The notes beneath the pieces were generated by a model, which worked only from the letters and a program-made list of their open reading frames with translations, did no database searches and was not told where the DNA came from. Positions 38,126-46,285 of a DNA stretch of 64,000 bases are shown here, one piece after another. Numbering within the stretch: the first letter of the stretch is position 1; every line of letters starts with the position of its first letter. Origin of the DNA: Candidatus Competibacteraceae bacterium (GTDB lineage: Bacteria > Pseudomonadota > Gammaproteobacteria > Competibacterales > Competibacteraceae); contig RXIV01000001.1 of NCBI GenBank assembly GCA_003989085.1, positions 434,001 through 498,000 of the forward strand, given 5' to 3'. Made by a program: the position numbers and the translations under genes.

Positions 38126-38180
38126 GAATGCAGAATTGGCTTCCAGCCGGTTTGGCAGGCTGGAAGCCCGTCCTGCATTC
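38126..38180. repeat. Nested palindrome between nifK and nifT
   Basis: Inner 11-bp perfect arms GGCTTCCAGCC (38138-38148) / GGCTGGAAGCC (38158-38168) around a 9-nt loop, enclosed by outer 8-bp arms GAATGCAG (38126-38133) / CTGCATTC (38173-38180). In RNA it would form a long hairpin just after the nifK stop, able to stabilise the nifHDK end or dampen readthrough. No T run follows, so it is not a classical terminator. Confidence 0.8.
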
Positions 38181-38199
38181 CACGACAGGAGATTCAGCC

Positions 38200-38412
38200 A
38201 TGCCCAATGTCATGTTGCGAAATAATGCCGCCGGGGACCTGGTGTTCTATATCACCAAGAAGGATCACGAGGAAACGGTAGTCGCGCTGGAACATGCGGG
38301 ACCGGGAACTTGGGGCGGTGAAATACAATTATCCGATGGGTCACGGTTCTATCTTGAACCCTTTGCGCAGCCGCCCAAGTTACCGCTAACCGTGCGAGTA
38401 AAGCGGCTATGA
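38200..38412 (+). CDS. nifT: Nitrogen fixation protein NifT/FixU
   Basis: 70-residue protein of the NifT/FixU family, found beside nifK in most proteobacterial clusters; its role is not settled and loss is usually tolerated. Family pattern: MPNVMLRNNAAGDLVFYITKK (in part: NVMLRNNAAGDLVFYI), DHEETVV, WGGEIQLSDG and the final LPLTVRVKRL. AGGAG lies eight bases before ATG 38200. It overlaps nifY by 4 bp. Confidence 0.93.
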   Translation: MPNVMLRNNAAGDLVFYITKKDHEETVVALEHAGPGTWGGEIQLSDGSRFYLEPFAQPPKLPLTVRVKRL

Positions 38413-39116
38413 CCGATACCAGTCCACTCCCTGATTGTTTGGCGCTGAGGATTGGTCTGGCGGCGCGTCAATTGCCTGATACCAGTTCAGGCCAACTATT
38501 GCGGGTATTGGTGGCCGTACTGGGCGAGCCACTGACCGAAGTCAAGCTGAATGATCTGAAGGTTAAAGATCTTAAGACCGGTGCTGACGGCGCATTGGGT
38601 GAAATGGATGGGGTGGTGTTGCGACGGGCGCTGCACTTTCTGCATGGTGAAGACGATGCCGCTGCCCAAACAGCAGTCCCGACCCCGGAACTGTACTTAG
38701 AAGGCGAATTGCCCAACTCAATCCGGGTGGCGTGCGCCTCTAACAATGGTGAGCGGTTGGACGGCCATTTTGGTTCCTGCGCCCGGTTTCTGATTTACCA
38801 GGTTTCGGCAATAGCATCACGGCTGATTGCGGTGCGACCAGCCCCGGTGGTTACCCGGCTGAGCGTTGACCATAGTGCAGAGCGGGTGGCGCTGATTAAC
38901 GATTGTCATTTACTTTGCGTGCTGTCCATTGGCGGTCCTGCCGCAGCCCGAGTGGTAAATGCTGGAGTTCACCCATTTAAGCGCCCACAGGCTGAGGATA
39001 TTTCGGCGCTGCTGAGTGAGTTGCAACAAGTACTGGCTGGCGAGCCGCCGCCGTGGCTGGCCCGGATTATTGGTCATACTCGCGTCACTCCGGAATGGGC
39101 TGGGGAGGCGTCATGA
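38409..39116 (+). CDS. nifY: NifY/NafY-type cofactor-binding protein
   Basis: 235-residue protein with a NifX-type cofactor-binding domain in the C-terminal half (residues about 100-215: SIRVACASNNGERLDGHFG and SCARFLIYQVS) and an N-terminal helical extension (about 1-95) like that of NafY/NifY, which holds apo-nitrogenase until cofactor arrives. The place after nifT matches nifHDKTY order of Azotobacter. Start overlaps nifT by 4 bp and the stop overlaps the next small gene. NifX would be the alternative, but a shorter nifX is found downstream of nifN. Confidence 0.87.
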   Translation: MTDTSPLPDCLALRIGLAARQLPDTSSGQLLRVLVAVLGEPLTEVKLNDLKVKDLKTGADGALGEMDGVVLRRALHFLHGEDDAAAQTAVPTPELYLEGELPNSIRVACASNNGERLDGHFGSCARFLIYQVSAIASRLIAVRPAPVVTRLSVDHSAERVALINDCHLLCVLSIGGPAAARVVNAGVHPFKRPQAEDISALLSELQQVLAGEPPPWLARIIGHTRVTPEWAGEAS

Positions 39117-39391
39117 TTACGCCGCGCCAGATCACTGATATTGCCAGAGTAGCCATTGCCGAAGGCCTCACACCGGCAACGCTGACAGATCTGAGGCGCA
39201 TTTATCCCGGTGTTTATTTCACCAGTTGTCTGGATGACGATATTATTGAAACCGAGCCAGTATTGCAGGGAGCTGGGTTAAACATTTATCTGGTAGATGG
39301 CCGGCAACATTGCATGCGACTTACCAAAGATTTTCAAGCCGCTACTGGCGTTGTGCTGGCGGTTGTGACTGAGGACTGTGTGGAATTCTGA
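39113..39391 (+). CDS. Small conserved nif-cluster protein
   Basis: 92-residue protein with no cofactor motif that I can name. It is acidic, with DDDIIETEPVLQGAGLNIYLVD in the middle (in part: DDDIIETEPVLQ) and two isolated cysteines (TSCLDDD, HCMRL). The ATG overlaps nifY by 4 bp, so it is translated with it. Genes of this size after nifY occur in other gammaproteobacterial nif clusters (a DUF6129-like family, from memory). Function is unknown; it should be taken as nif-associated from position alone. Confidence 0.7.
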   Translation: MITPRQITDIARVAIAEGLTPATLTDLRRIYPGVYFTSCLDDDIIETEPVLQGAGLNIYLVDGRQHCMRLTKDFQAATGVVLAVVTEDCVEF

Positions 39392-39431
39392 TGAAATGTA
39401 GCACCATTAATCACCTAATGAGGTAATCATC

Positions 39432-39956
39432 ATGGCCAAGATTGGTTTGTTCTACGCCACCGATACCGGTAATACCCGCAAGATTGCCAAGCGGATCAAA
39501 AAGCAGTTTGCGGAGGATGAGGTTGAACTGTTCGATATGGCCAAGACCACGCCGGATGAGATGCTGAGCTGCGAATCGCTGATTATCGGTACGCCCACTC
39601 TGGGCGACGGTGAGTTGCCTGATCCATTGACCGAGTTTCTGGGTCAGCTGGAAGCTCGCCACCTTGAAGGGAAGCCTATTGCGTTGTTCGGGCTGGGTGA
39701 CCAAGTGGGTTACCCCACCGAGTTTGTCGACGCACTGGGTATTCTGCATAAGAAGCTCAAAAAACTCGGCGCCCAGTTAATTGGGAGCTGGCCAGTCGAT
39801 GGCTATGAATTTGAGAAATCCAAGGCGCTGCGTGATGGCGAGTTCGTCGGTCTAGTACTCGATCAGGACAATCAGGCGGATTTAACCAATGAGCGGATCG
39901 AAGAATGGCTGGAGCAAGTAAAACCTGAACTGTTGGGCATTGCAGTAGCGGGTTAG
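39432..39956 (+). CDS. nifF: Flavodoxin, electron donor to nitrogenase
   Basis: 174-residue flavodoxin. FMN phosphate loop [15 protein letters not shown] near the N-terminus, [14 protein letters not shown] for the second loop and [19 protein letters not shown] for the third. The size and the longer loop place it with NifF-type long-chain flavodoxins, which pass electrons to NifH. The position inside the operon supports that role. A ribosome site like GAGG lies in the short spacer before ATG 39432. Confidence 0.94.
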   Translation: MAKIGLFYATDTGNTRKIAKRIKKQFAEDEVELFDMAKTTPDEMLSCESLIIGTPTLGDGELPDPLTEFLGQLEARHLEGKPIALFGLGDQVGYPTEFVDALGILHKKLKKLGAQLIGSWPVDGYEFEKSKALRDGEFVGLVLDQDNQADLTNERIEEWLEQVKPELLGIAVAG

Positions 39957-39965
39957 AGTTGAAAC

Positions 39966-40017
39966 CGGGCATCTTGCTCGTGAAGTTGATTTAACGCCAA
40001 CACGGGCAGGATGCCCG
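39966..40017. repeat. Long inverted repeat between nifF and nifE
   Basis: 17-base arms 39966-39982 and 40001-40017, complementary except for two G-T pairs, around an 18-nt loop. It begins CGGGCATCTTGC and ends GGATGCCCG. It lies between the nifF stop and the nifE ribosome site and could set differential expression of the nifHDK..F and nifENX parts. It looks like a mobile-type palindromic repeat. Confidence 0.75.
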
Positions 40018-40038
40018 CGCCACTATGAGGACACGGTG

Positions 40039-41442
40039 ATGAAAACCAGCGATCTTGCTGCATTGCGCGATGAACCTGCATGCAGTCACAACCTGCAAGC
40101 TAAAACCGGTTGCGCCCGACCGACGCCCGGCGCTGCCGCAGGTGGTTGCGCATTTGACGGTGCGCAGATTTCGTTGCTGCCGATTGCCGATGTCGCTCAT
40201 ATCGTCCACGGCCCGATTGCCTGCGCTGGCGATTCGTGGGACAACCGGGGGACTCAGTCCAGCGGTCCCGCACTGTTCAAGCTCGGTATGACCACCGATT
40301 TGAATGAGCAGGATGTGATTATGGGCCGGAGTGAGAAACGGCTGTTCTATGGGATTAAACAGGCGATTGACCGCTATGCGCCGGCGGCGGTTTTCGTCTA
40401 TAGCACTTGCGTTACCGCGTTAATCGGTGATGATTTGGAAGCCACCTGCAAAGCGGCGGCTGAACGGTGGGGTATCCCGGTTATTCCTATTGATGCTGCT
40501 GGCTTCTACGGCAGTAAGAATTTTGGCAACCGGATCGCCGGTGAAGCCATGATTAAATATGTCGTTGGTGGCAGTGAGCCGGAGCCGCCGCCGGTCGATC
40601 CGGCCCGGCCTGAACTTAAAGTCCATGATATTAACTTGATTGGCGAATACAACATCGCCGGCGAGTTGTGGAACACCCTGCCCTTGTTCGATGAGCTGGG
40701 GCTGCGAGTGCTGTGTTCCATGTCCGGCGATGCCCGGTTCCGGGAAATCCAGACCATGCATCGCGCTGAAGCGAACATGGTGGTGTGCTCCCGCGCCATG
40801 CTGAATGTCGCTCGCAAACTACAGGAGCGATTCGGCACACCCTGGTTTGAAGGCAGCTTTTATGGCGTTAGCGATGTGTCTGCCGCGCTGCGCCAGTTTG
40901 CTGCCCTGCTTAATGATCCTGATCTGACTCAGCGTACCGAAGCCTTGATCGCCCGAGAAGAGGCCAACACCCACGCGGCGTTGGCACCGTGGCGGGAACG
41001 ACTGCGCGGTAAGCGGGTGTTGCTCTATACCGGCGGGGTCAAGTCCTGGTCCATCGTGGCCGCGTTGCAAGAGTTGGGCATGACGGTGGTGGCCAGCGGA
41101 ACCAAGAAATCGACTGAGGAAGACAAAGCACGGATTCGGGAGCTGATGGGCGAGGACGCGCAATTGATCGAGGACGGCAATCCACGCGGTTTGCTCGAAA
41201 TGGCCCGTGCTCACCATGCCGATCTGTTGGTCGCTGGTGGGCGTAACCTGTACACCGCGCTCAAGGCCCGACTGCCGTTCGTGGACGTGAATCAGGAGCG
41301 GGAACATGGTTATGCCGGCTATCGCGGGATGATCACTTTGGCGCAGGAGCTGACTCGAACCCTGGAAAGCCCGATTTGGGATGCGGTGCGGCGACCTGCG
41401 CCGTGGCTGCCGCATGGCGTGACGGAGCCGGCTCATGGCTGA
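40039..41442 (+). CDS. nifE: FeMo-cofactor assembly scaffold NifE
   Basis: 467-residue NifD paralogue that with NifN forms the scaffold on which NifB-co matures into FeMo-co. Seen: [30 protein letters not shown] (in part: [18 protein letters not shown]) and [16 protein letters not shown] with cluster cysteines, [25 protein letters not shown] and the C-terminal [18 protein letters not shown] 40039 with GAGGA seven bases upstream is preferred to GTG 40036. The stop overlaps nifN by 8 bp. Confidence 0.96.
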   Translation: MKTSDLAALRDEPACSHNLQAKTGCARPTPGAAAGGCAFDGAQISLLPIADVAHIVHGPIACAGDSWDNRGTQSSGPALFKLGMTTDLNEQDVIMGRSEKRLFYGIKQAIDRYAPAAVFVYSTCVTALIGDDLEATCKAAAERWGIPVIPIDAAGFYGSKNFGNRIAGEAMIKYVVGGSEPEPPPVDPARPELKVHDINLIGEYNIAGELWNTLPLFDELGLRVLCSMSGDARFREIQTMHRAEANMVVCSRAMLNVARKLQERFGTPWFEGSFYGVSDVSAALRQFAALLNDPDLTQRTEALIAREEANTHAALAPWRERLRGKRVLLYTGGVKSWSIVAALQELGMTVVASGTKKSTEEDKARIRELMGEDAQLIEDGNPRGLLEMARAHHADLLVAGGRNLYTALKARLPFVDVNQEREHGYAGYRGMITLAQELTRTLESPIWDAVRRPAPWLPHGVTEPAHG

Positions 41443-42910
41443 AATCATCCGTCGCAGCAAGCCGCTGTCGGTCAGTCCACTGAAAAGCAGTCAGCCCCTC
41501 GGCGCCAGTTTGGCGATCCTTGGTCTGAACCGGGCGATTCCACTGTTGCATGGCGCTCAGGGTTGCACCGCGTTCGCCAAGGTATTTCTGGTGCGCCACT
41601 TCCGGGAGCCGATCCCGTTGCAGACCAGCGCCCTGGACCCGATCAGCAGCATTATGGGGGCGGATGACAGCTTGTTTGCCGGATTACGCACCGTTTGCGA
41701 GAAGCATCATCCCGCAGCGGTCGGACTGCTGACCACCGGTTTGACCGAGGCGCAAGGCACCGATATTCATCGTGTAGTGAGGAATTTCCGCGAACGCTGC
41801 CCGGAATTTCAAGCGGTGCGGATCGTCCCGGTCAATACCCCTGATTTCAGCGGTTGTCTGGAAACTGGCTTCGCCGCCGCCGTAACCGCGATGATTGCCG
41901 AGTGGGTTCCGTCTGCGCCTTCCGACCCATCGGATGCTTCACACCACGGGACATCAGCTCCTTCCTCCCAGCGAGGGGAAAGTGGGGGAGGAGGGCAACC
42001 ACGCCAGATTAACGTGTTGTGTGGGGCGTCGCTGACGCCGGGCGATCTGGAGGCATTACGCGAGTTGATCGAGCGCTTTGGCCTGCACCCGGTGCTGATT
42101 CCTGATCTGTCCGATTCGCTCGATGGTCATTTGGACGCTGAGGATTACCACCCGCTGACTACCGGCGGAACGTTGCCGGCAGCCTTCATGACCTTGGGCG
42201 ATGCCGCTGCGACTCTGGTGATCGGCGCTGCGCTGGATCGCGCCGCTGACTTGCTACAGCAGCGTACCGGTGTTCCGACCTATCGCTTCCCCCATTTGTT
42301 TGGACTGGAGGCGACTGACCGGTTGGTGATGACGCTGGCTGGAATTGCCGGTCAAGCGGTTCCAGCCTCCGTGGCGCGGCAGCGGGCGCAGTTGCAGGAT
42401 GCCATGCTCGATACCCATTTCCTGCTGGGCCGGGCGCGGATCGCTATCGCTGCCGATCCTGATTTACTCCATGGTTTCAGTCAGTTGCTGGCGGAAATGG
42501 GCGCGGAAATCGTGGCCGCAGTGACCTCGGTCACGACGCCTGCACTGGCGCAATTGCCGCTGAAGCAGGTTCATGTTGGTGATCTGGACGATCTGGAAAC
42601 CTTGGCGCGGGAGCGGGAGGCGGAGTTGATTATCGGCAGCTCCCATGCGCTGGACACCGCTAACCGGTTGGAGGTGCCGCTGCTCCGCGCCGGCTATCCG
42701 CTGCATGATCAGTTCGGCGGTTATCAACGGGCCTGGATCGGCTATCGGGGAGCGCGGCAAGCCTTGTTCGACCTGGCAAATGCTCTGTTAGGCCATGCCG
42801 AACACGCAGTTGCGCCCTATTACTCCTTCTATTCCCGCAAGGCCGATGCCCGGCCGGAGGTGCGTCATGGCGCTACGCCGACATTTGCGGATTCTGGCCG
42901 GTGGCATTGA
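41435..42910 (+). CDS. nifN: FeMo-cofactor assembly scaffold NifN
   Basis: 491-residue NifK paralogue and partner of NifE. Seen: [31 protein letters not shown] (in part: [15 protein letters not shown]), [35 protein letters not shown] and [19 protein letters not shown]. Around residues 157-190 (nucleotides 41911-42005) a Ser/Gly/Pro-rich segment breaks the family pattern and looks like an inserted repeat kept in frame. The protein is about 30 residues longer than typical NifN. It overlaps both nifE and nifX. Confidence 0.95.
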   Translation: MAEIIRRSKPLSVSPLKSSQPLGASLAILGLNRAIPLLHGAQGCTAFAKVFLVRHFREPIPLQTSALDPISSIMGADDSLFAGLRTVCEKHHPAAVGLLTTGLTEAQGTDIHRVVRNFRERCPEFQAVRIVPVNTPDFSGCLETGFAAAVTAMIAEWVPSAPSDPSDASHHGTSAPSSQRGESGGGGQPRQINVLCGASLTPGDLEALRELIERFGLHPVLIPDLSDSLDGHLDAEDYHPLTTGGTLPAAFMTLGDAAATLVIGAALDRAADLLQQRTGVPTYRFPHLFGLEATDRLVMTLAGIAGQAVPASVARQRAQLQDAMLDTHFLLGRARIAIAADPDLLHGFSQLLAEMGAEIVAAVTSVTTPALAQLPLKQVHVGDLDDLETLAREREAELIIGSSHALDTANRLEVPLLRAGYPLHDQFGGYQRAWIGYRGARQALFDLANALLGHAEHAVAPYYSFYSRKADARPEVRHGATPTFADSGRWH

Positions 42911-43370
42911 GGAACAGCGGATGACCACGACCACGCTCGTAGTAAAAGCTGCGTTCGCCACCAGTGACCGCCACCAGGTGGATGAACACTTTGGCGCAGC
43001 GAGTGCGATGCTGATTTACGCCATCACCCCCGATCAAGCTACGGTGGTCGAGTTTGCCCAGTTCGGCGATCTCGATTGCGATGGTCATGAAGACAAGTTG
43101 GCCGCCAAACTGGCGTTGTTGCAAGGCTGTGCGGTGGTGTATTGCCAGGCCGTAGGTGGATCGGCCATTCAGCAATTGTTAGCGCTGGGCGTCCAGCCGA
43201 TTCGGGTCGAAGCCCATACCAGTATTGCGTCCCTGATTGCTGACTTGCAAGCCGCCCTGCGCAGCGATCATTCGCCTGCCTGGCTCAACCGCCTCATTCG
43301 CCGCCAGCATCAGAGCGACCATGCCGATACTCGGTTTGCGGCGATGGAAGCCGAAGGTTGGCAGGACTAA
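42867..43370 (+). CDS. nifX: FeMo-cofactor carrier NifX
   Basis: 167-residue protein of the NifX family that binds NifB-co or FeMo-co during transfer. The shared cofactor-domain pattern is seen as VDEHFGAASAMLIYAIT, with a C-terminal helical tail. ATG 42867 has GGAGG six bases upstream and overlaps the nifN end by 44 bp; ATG 42921 is a weaker alternative. Third NifX-domain protein of the locus after NifB and NifY. Confidence 0.93.
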   Translation: MALRRHLRILAGGIEEQRMTTTTLVVKAAFATSDRHQVDEHFGAASAMLIYAITPDQATVVEFAQFGDLDCDGHEDKLAAKLALLQGCAVVYCQAVGGSAIQQLLALGVQPIRVEAHTSIASLIADLQAALRSDHSPAWLNRLIRRQHQSDHADTRFAAMEAEGWQD

Positions 43371-43443
43371 ACGATATTTTTAACAACGCCCGGTTTGACC
43401 ATGCGTCCGTACCGGGTCCTTCATGCAAGCGAGGTAACACCGT

Positions 43444-43761
43444 ATGGGCGCTGAACCCAATATCACCGGCCTGACTCGGGGCGGGACTGCCTGGATTCCC
43501 CAGTTCGTCACTGCGCTGGACGAACAGAAGTGCATTGGCTGCGGACGCTGTTTCAAGGTCTGCCCGCGTGATGTGCTGACCATCGTGCAGCGGGCGATTG
43601 ACGATGTCGATCTGGACGATGATGACGATGACGATGATGACGACAGCGATAATTCGTTTATGACTCTCTCGAACGCCCTGGATTGTATCGGTTGTGAAGC
43701 TTGTTCGCGGGTTTGCCCCAAAGCATGCTTTACTCATGAATCGCTGCCAGTAGCAGCGTGA
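43444..43761 (+). CDS. fdxB: Nif-specific ferredoxin III (2x 4Fe-4S) with aspartate run
   Basis: 105-residue ferredoxin of the FdxB type, found at the end of nifENX operons. It has two 4Fe-4S motifs, CIGCGRCFKVCP (about residues 30-41) and CIGCEACSRVCP (about 81-92). Between them is an acidic spacer that holds ten consecutive aspartates (residues about 58-67) coded by GAT/GAC repeats; most members have a shorter Asp/Glu-rich loop here. It may transfer electrons to nitrogenase or cofactor assembly. It is the last gene of the nif unit. Confidence 0.93.
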   Translation: MGAEPNITGLTRGGTAWIPQFVTALDEQKCIGCGRCFKVCPRDVLTIVQRAIDDVDLDDDDDDDDDDSDNSFMTLSNALDCIGCEACSRVCPKACFTHESLPVAA

Positions 43762-43830
43762 ACATAGCCGGTTGACTCATCCGCCCGTTGACTACGACGG
43801 GCGGAATACCAGTTTTTTATGTAACCGGCC

Positions 43831-44670
43831 TCAGTAGTGGGCGACCTGATAAATCGCATCATCCGCCAACGTCGCTTCCAGCGCCGCGCCGACAATGGCC
43901 GCCCAGCGCACACAGCCTGCCTCATCCGCGATCAAATCCTGACGAATTTCAATTTCCAGATGGGGTAGACCCGCCGCGCTGCCGTGGACATCCATAGTGA
44001 AGCCGGTATCCCGTCCCGAGTAAGGCTGGTTATCGCCAACGCAGATCTCAGCGTTGGCCCGGAACCGCGCCAGCAATGGCTCAGCCAATCGTGGATCGCG
44101 GTTCCATAACACCCCAATGTGCCACGGCCTCTGAAAGCCATTCATGGTTGGCGTAAAGCTGTGAATGGCGATCAGGGCTGGCGCGTGGCCGCGATCATGC
44201 CGCCAACGGTGGGCCAGTGCCTGGGTGACAGCATGATGGTAGGGCCAGAAGGCCGCGTTCAGCCGCAGTTCCGCCGCCGCATCGTCAACGGCCTGGTTGC
44301 CGGGAATTACAATGTTGTCGCTGATCCCGGCGATAGACGTTGGATCGCCGGGTGGCCGGTTACAATCGATGACCAACCGTGAATAACCGGCTAACACCGC
44401 TGGCGCATCCAGCTGTGCCGCCAGCAGCCGGGTGACCTGCGCCGCTCCAATATCCCAGGCGATATGCTGCGCCAACTCCACTGACCCCAGCCCCAATTGA
44501 CCCAGTGCCACTGGCAGCGCATTGCTGGCGTGATCGCACGCCAGCACGGCCGGCGCCTGACCGTCTGGATTGATTACAGAGAATGGCGGCGGATCCTCCG
44601 GTCCCAGCAGGGTGAGCGCCGATCCGGCCGGTCGATGGAGCGGTGAGCTGCATTCGTGTCTGCTGTTCAT
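43831..44670 (-). CDS. N-formylglutamate amidohydrolase family protein
   Basis: 279-residue zinc hydrolase of the FGase/HutG type that releases formate or a similar acyl group from an N-acyl amino acid. Seen: VLACDHASNALP, HIAWDIGAAQVTRLLA, YSRLVIDCNRPPGDPTSI (in part) and HSFTPTMNGFQRPWHIGVLWNRDPRL (in part). No other hut gene lies nearby, so the usual histidine route is not shown; many stand-alone members exist with unknown substrate. It faces the nif unit convergently. Confidence 0.87.
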   Translation of the reverse strand: MNSRHECSSPLHRPAGSALTLLGPEDPPPFSVINPDGQAPAVLACDHASNALPVALGQLGLGSVELAQHIAWDIGAAQVTRLLAAQLDAPAVLAGYSRLVIDCNRPPGDPTSIAGISDNIVIPGNQAVDDAAAELRLNAAFWPYHHAVTQALAHRWRHDRGHAPALIAIHSFTPTMNGFQRPWHIGVLWNRDPRLAEPLLARFRANAEICVGDNQPYSGRDTGFTMDVHGSAAGLPHLEIEIRQDLIADEAGCVRWAAIVGAALEATLADDAIYQVAHY

Positions 44671-45076
44671 GGGAGAAACCGTTCAAGACCGGTGGGAGGA
44701 ACCTTTGGGGATGTTTTCATGGCGATTACCGGATATTTTTCGCCTATGAGGTTGTTATAGCCCTACATCAATCAGCACAATGGGCAAATAAAGAAGAGGC
44801 CTTAGCTTCCGCCAATCCCCGTATTGTCCTGAGGAGATGGCTTGGTTTTCGCCAACCGGATTTTCCGGTGTGAGGGAGAGTGAAGCGGATCAATCTGCAA
44901 TCGAATACTCCGCTAGGCCGCATAATTCTCCCCGCAGACTTCGGTTCCCGCCAGCCCGGCGGTCAGTTATTAGGAGAACATTGAAAGTGTACTACAACGG
45001 CAAAGGCAGGCGAACGACGTTCGCTCCGCGTTCCCATCTCGCCCTAGATGACAGGGTTTCTCACGGAGAGCCCTGA
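44671..45076. other. Intergenic region upstream of the diguanylate cyclase
   Basis: About 400 bp with no gene I trust. Open frames here (for example 44837-45076) lack family features or a proper ribosome site. It contains a 15-base palindrome GCGAACG-A-CGTTCGC near 45010-45024 and a hairpin at 45052-45075 that covers the ribosome site of the next gene. Confidence 0.5.
45052..45075 (+). promoter_or_regulatory. Hairpin covering the ribosome site of the GGDEF gene
   Basis: CAGGGTTTCTC (45052-45062) can pair with GAGAGCCCTG (45066-45075); the 3' arm includes the GGAG at 45065-45068 just before ATG 45077. Translation could depend on unfolding of this stem, though it may also be part of a dispersed repeat. 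Confidence 0.4.
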
Positions 45077-46126
45077 ATGAATATATCCTCCAACGCCACC
45101 AGTGAATCCGCCAGGTTTCCTTACTCAGCGCGGCCGCTCATGGTGCTGCTGGTCGATGATCAAGCCTTTGTGGCCGAGTTCATCCGTCGGCAATTAGTCA
45201 GCGAGCATGACATCAACTTTCATTACTGCATCAATCCGGTGGATGCTATTAGCACCGCTGAAAAAATTGGTCCCACTGTGGTATTGCTGGATCTAGTGAT
45301 GCCGGACATTGATGGTTTGATGCTGTGTCGGCAATTCCGCAATCACCCCACGGTCTGCGATCTGCCGGTGGTTATGCTGTCCAGCACCGAAGACTCAGTG
45401 GTCAAGGCCCAGGGCTTCGCCGCCGGAGCGAATGACTATCTGGTCAAGCCGCCCGACAAAATCGAATTGATCGCCCGGCTCCGTTATCACTCCGCTTCGT
45501 ATATCAACAAGTTGCAGCGGGATGAGGCGTATCGGGCGCTGCGGGCCAGTCAGATGCGGCTCGAAGAACTCAATATGGAATTGTTGCAACTGGCTAATCT
45601 GGATGGACTCACCGGTCTGGCTAACCGGCGCTATTTCAACGAGCGCTACTCTGAAGAATGGGCGAGGGCGGTGCGCACCAAAAAACCTATTGCCCTGATC
45701 ATGAGCGATGTGGATCGATTCAAGGTATTCAACGACCACTACGGACACCTGGGCGGCGATGACTGTCTGAAGCAGGTTGCCGCGACGATCAAGGCGGCGG
45801 TGGGCCGACCCGGCGACATCGTGGCCCGTTATGGCGGCGAAGAGTTCATCATCGCCTTGCCGAACACCAGTATTGAGGGTGCGGTGTGCGTCGCCGAAAA
45901 AATCCGCGCTGACGTTGAGCAGCAGGCGATTCCCCACCCATTCAGCGACATCAGCGCCCATGTCACCATCAGCCTGGGGGTCGCTGCGGTCATTCCTCAA
46001 CCTGGAACCGATCCGGCCACATTGATCAAACAGGCTGATCAATACCTGTACCAAGCTAAAAACACCGGGCGTAACCGAGTACAAGGAGCGGCGTTTTCGC
46101 CGGATGATCCTGTTTCAGTTGTGTAG
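45077..46126 (+). CDS. Response-regulator diguanylate cyclase (REC-GGDEF, WspR-like)
   Basis: 349-residue protein: REC domain (about residues 20-140) with phospho-acceptor Asp72 (VVLLDLVMPDIDG), acidic pair in VDDQ and Lys124 (YLVKPP), then a coiled-coil (about 143-172) and a GGDEF domain (175-340) with intact GGEEF at 253-257 and the product-inhibition RxxD (Arg244, Asp247). It should make cyclic di-GMP when phosphorylated. The layout matches WspR/PleD-type enzymes. No histidine kinase is adjacent. It is followed by aspS with about 160 bp between. Confidence 0.93.
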   Translation: MNISSNATSESARFPYSARPLMVLLVDDQAFVAEFIRRQLVSEHDINFHYCINPVDAISTAEKIGPTVVLLDLVMPDIDGLMLCRQFRNHPTVCDLPVVMLSSTEDSVVKAQGFAAGANDYLVKPPDKIELIARLRYHSASYINKLQRDEAYRALRASQMRLEELNMELLQLANLDGLTGLANRRYFNERYSEEWARAVRTKKPIALIMSDVDRFKVFNDHYGHLGGDDCLKQVAATIKAAVGRPGDIVARYGGEEFIIALPNTSIEGAVCVAEKIRADVEQQAIPHPFSDISAHVTISLGVAAVIPQPGTDPATLIKQADQYLYQAKNTGRNRVQGAAFSPDDPVSVV

Positions 46127-46285
46127 CACTTGCGACTCATGCAAAAGATTCTGCGGGAGGCTGCGGCTCCACGTCGCGGTTGCGGCTATCCGCCTGAATC
46201 CGTACCATTTCCGCCCTTGCCGGTGACCCGCCCACCGGTTTTCCCGCCGTTCTCGCCACACCCTGCCCCACGGAATCCAGACGCC

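Noticed and set aside
44837..45076. Open frame of 79 codons directly before the diguanylate cyclase
   Set aside because: Its AGGAG touches the ATG without spacing, the translation has no recognisable pattern and the end is made of repeat-like DNA.
46130..46285. N-terminal extension of AspS
   Set aside because: The Pro-rich upstream frame has no homology pattern; AspRS normally begins at the MRSHYCG start at 46286.
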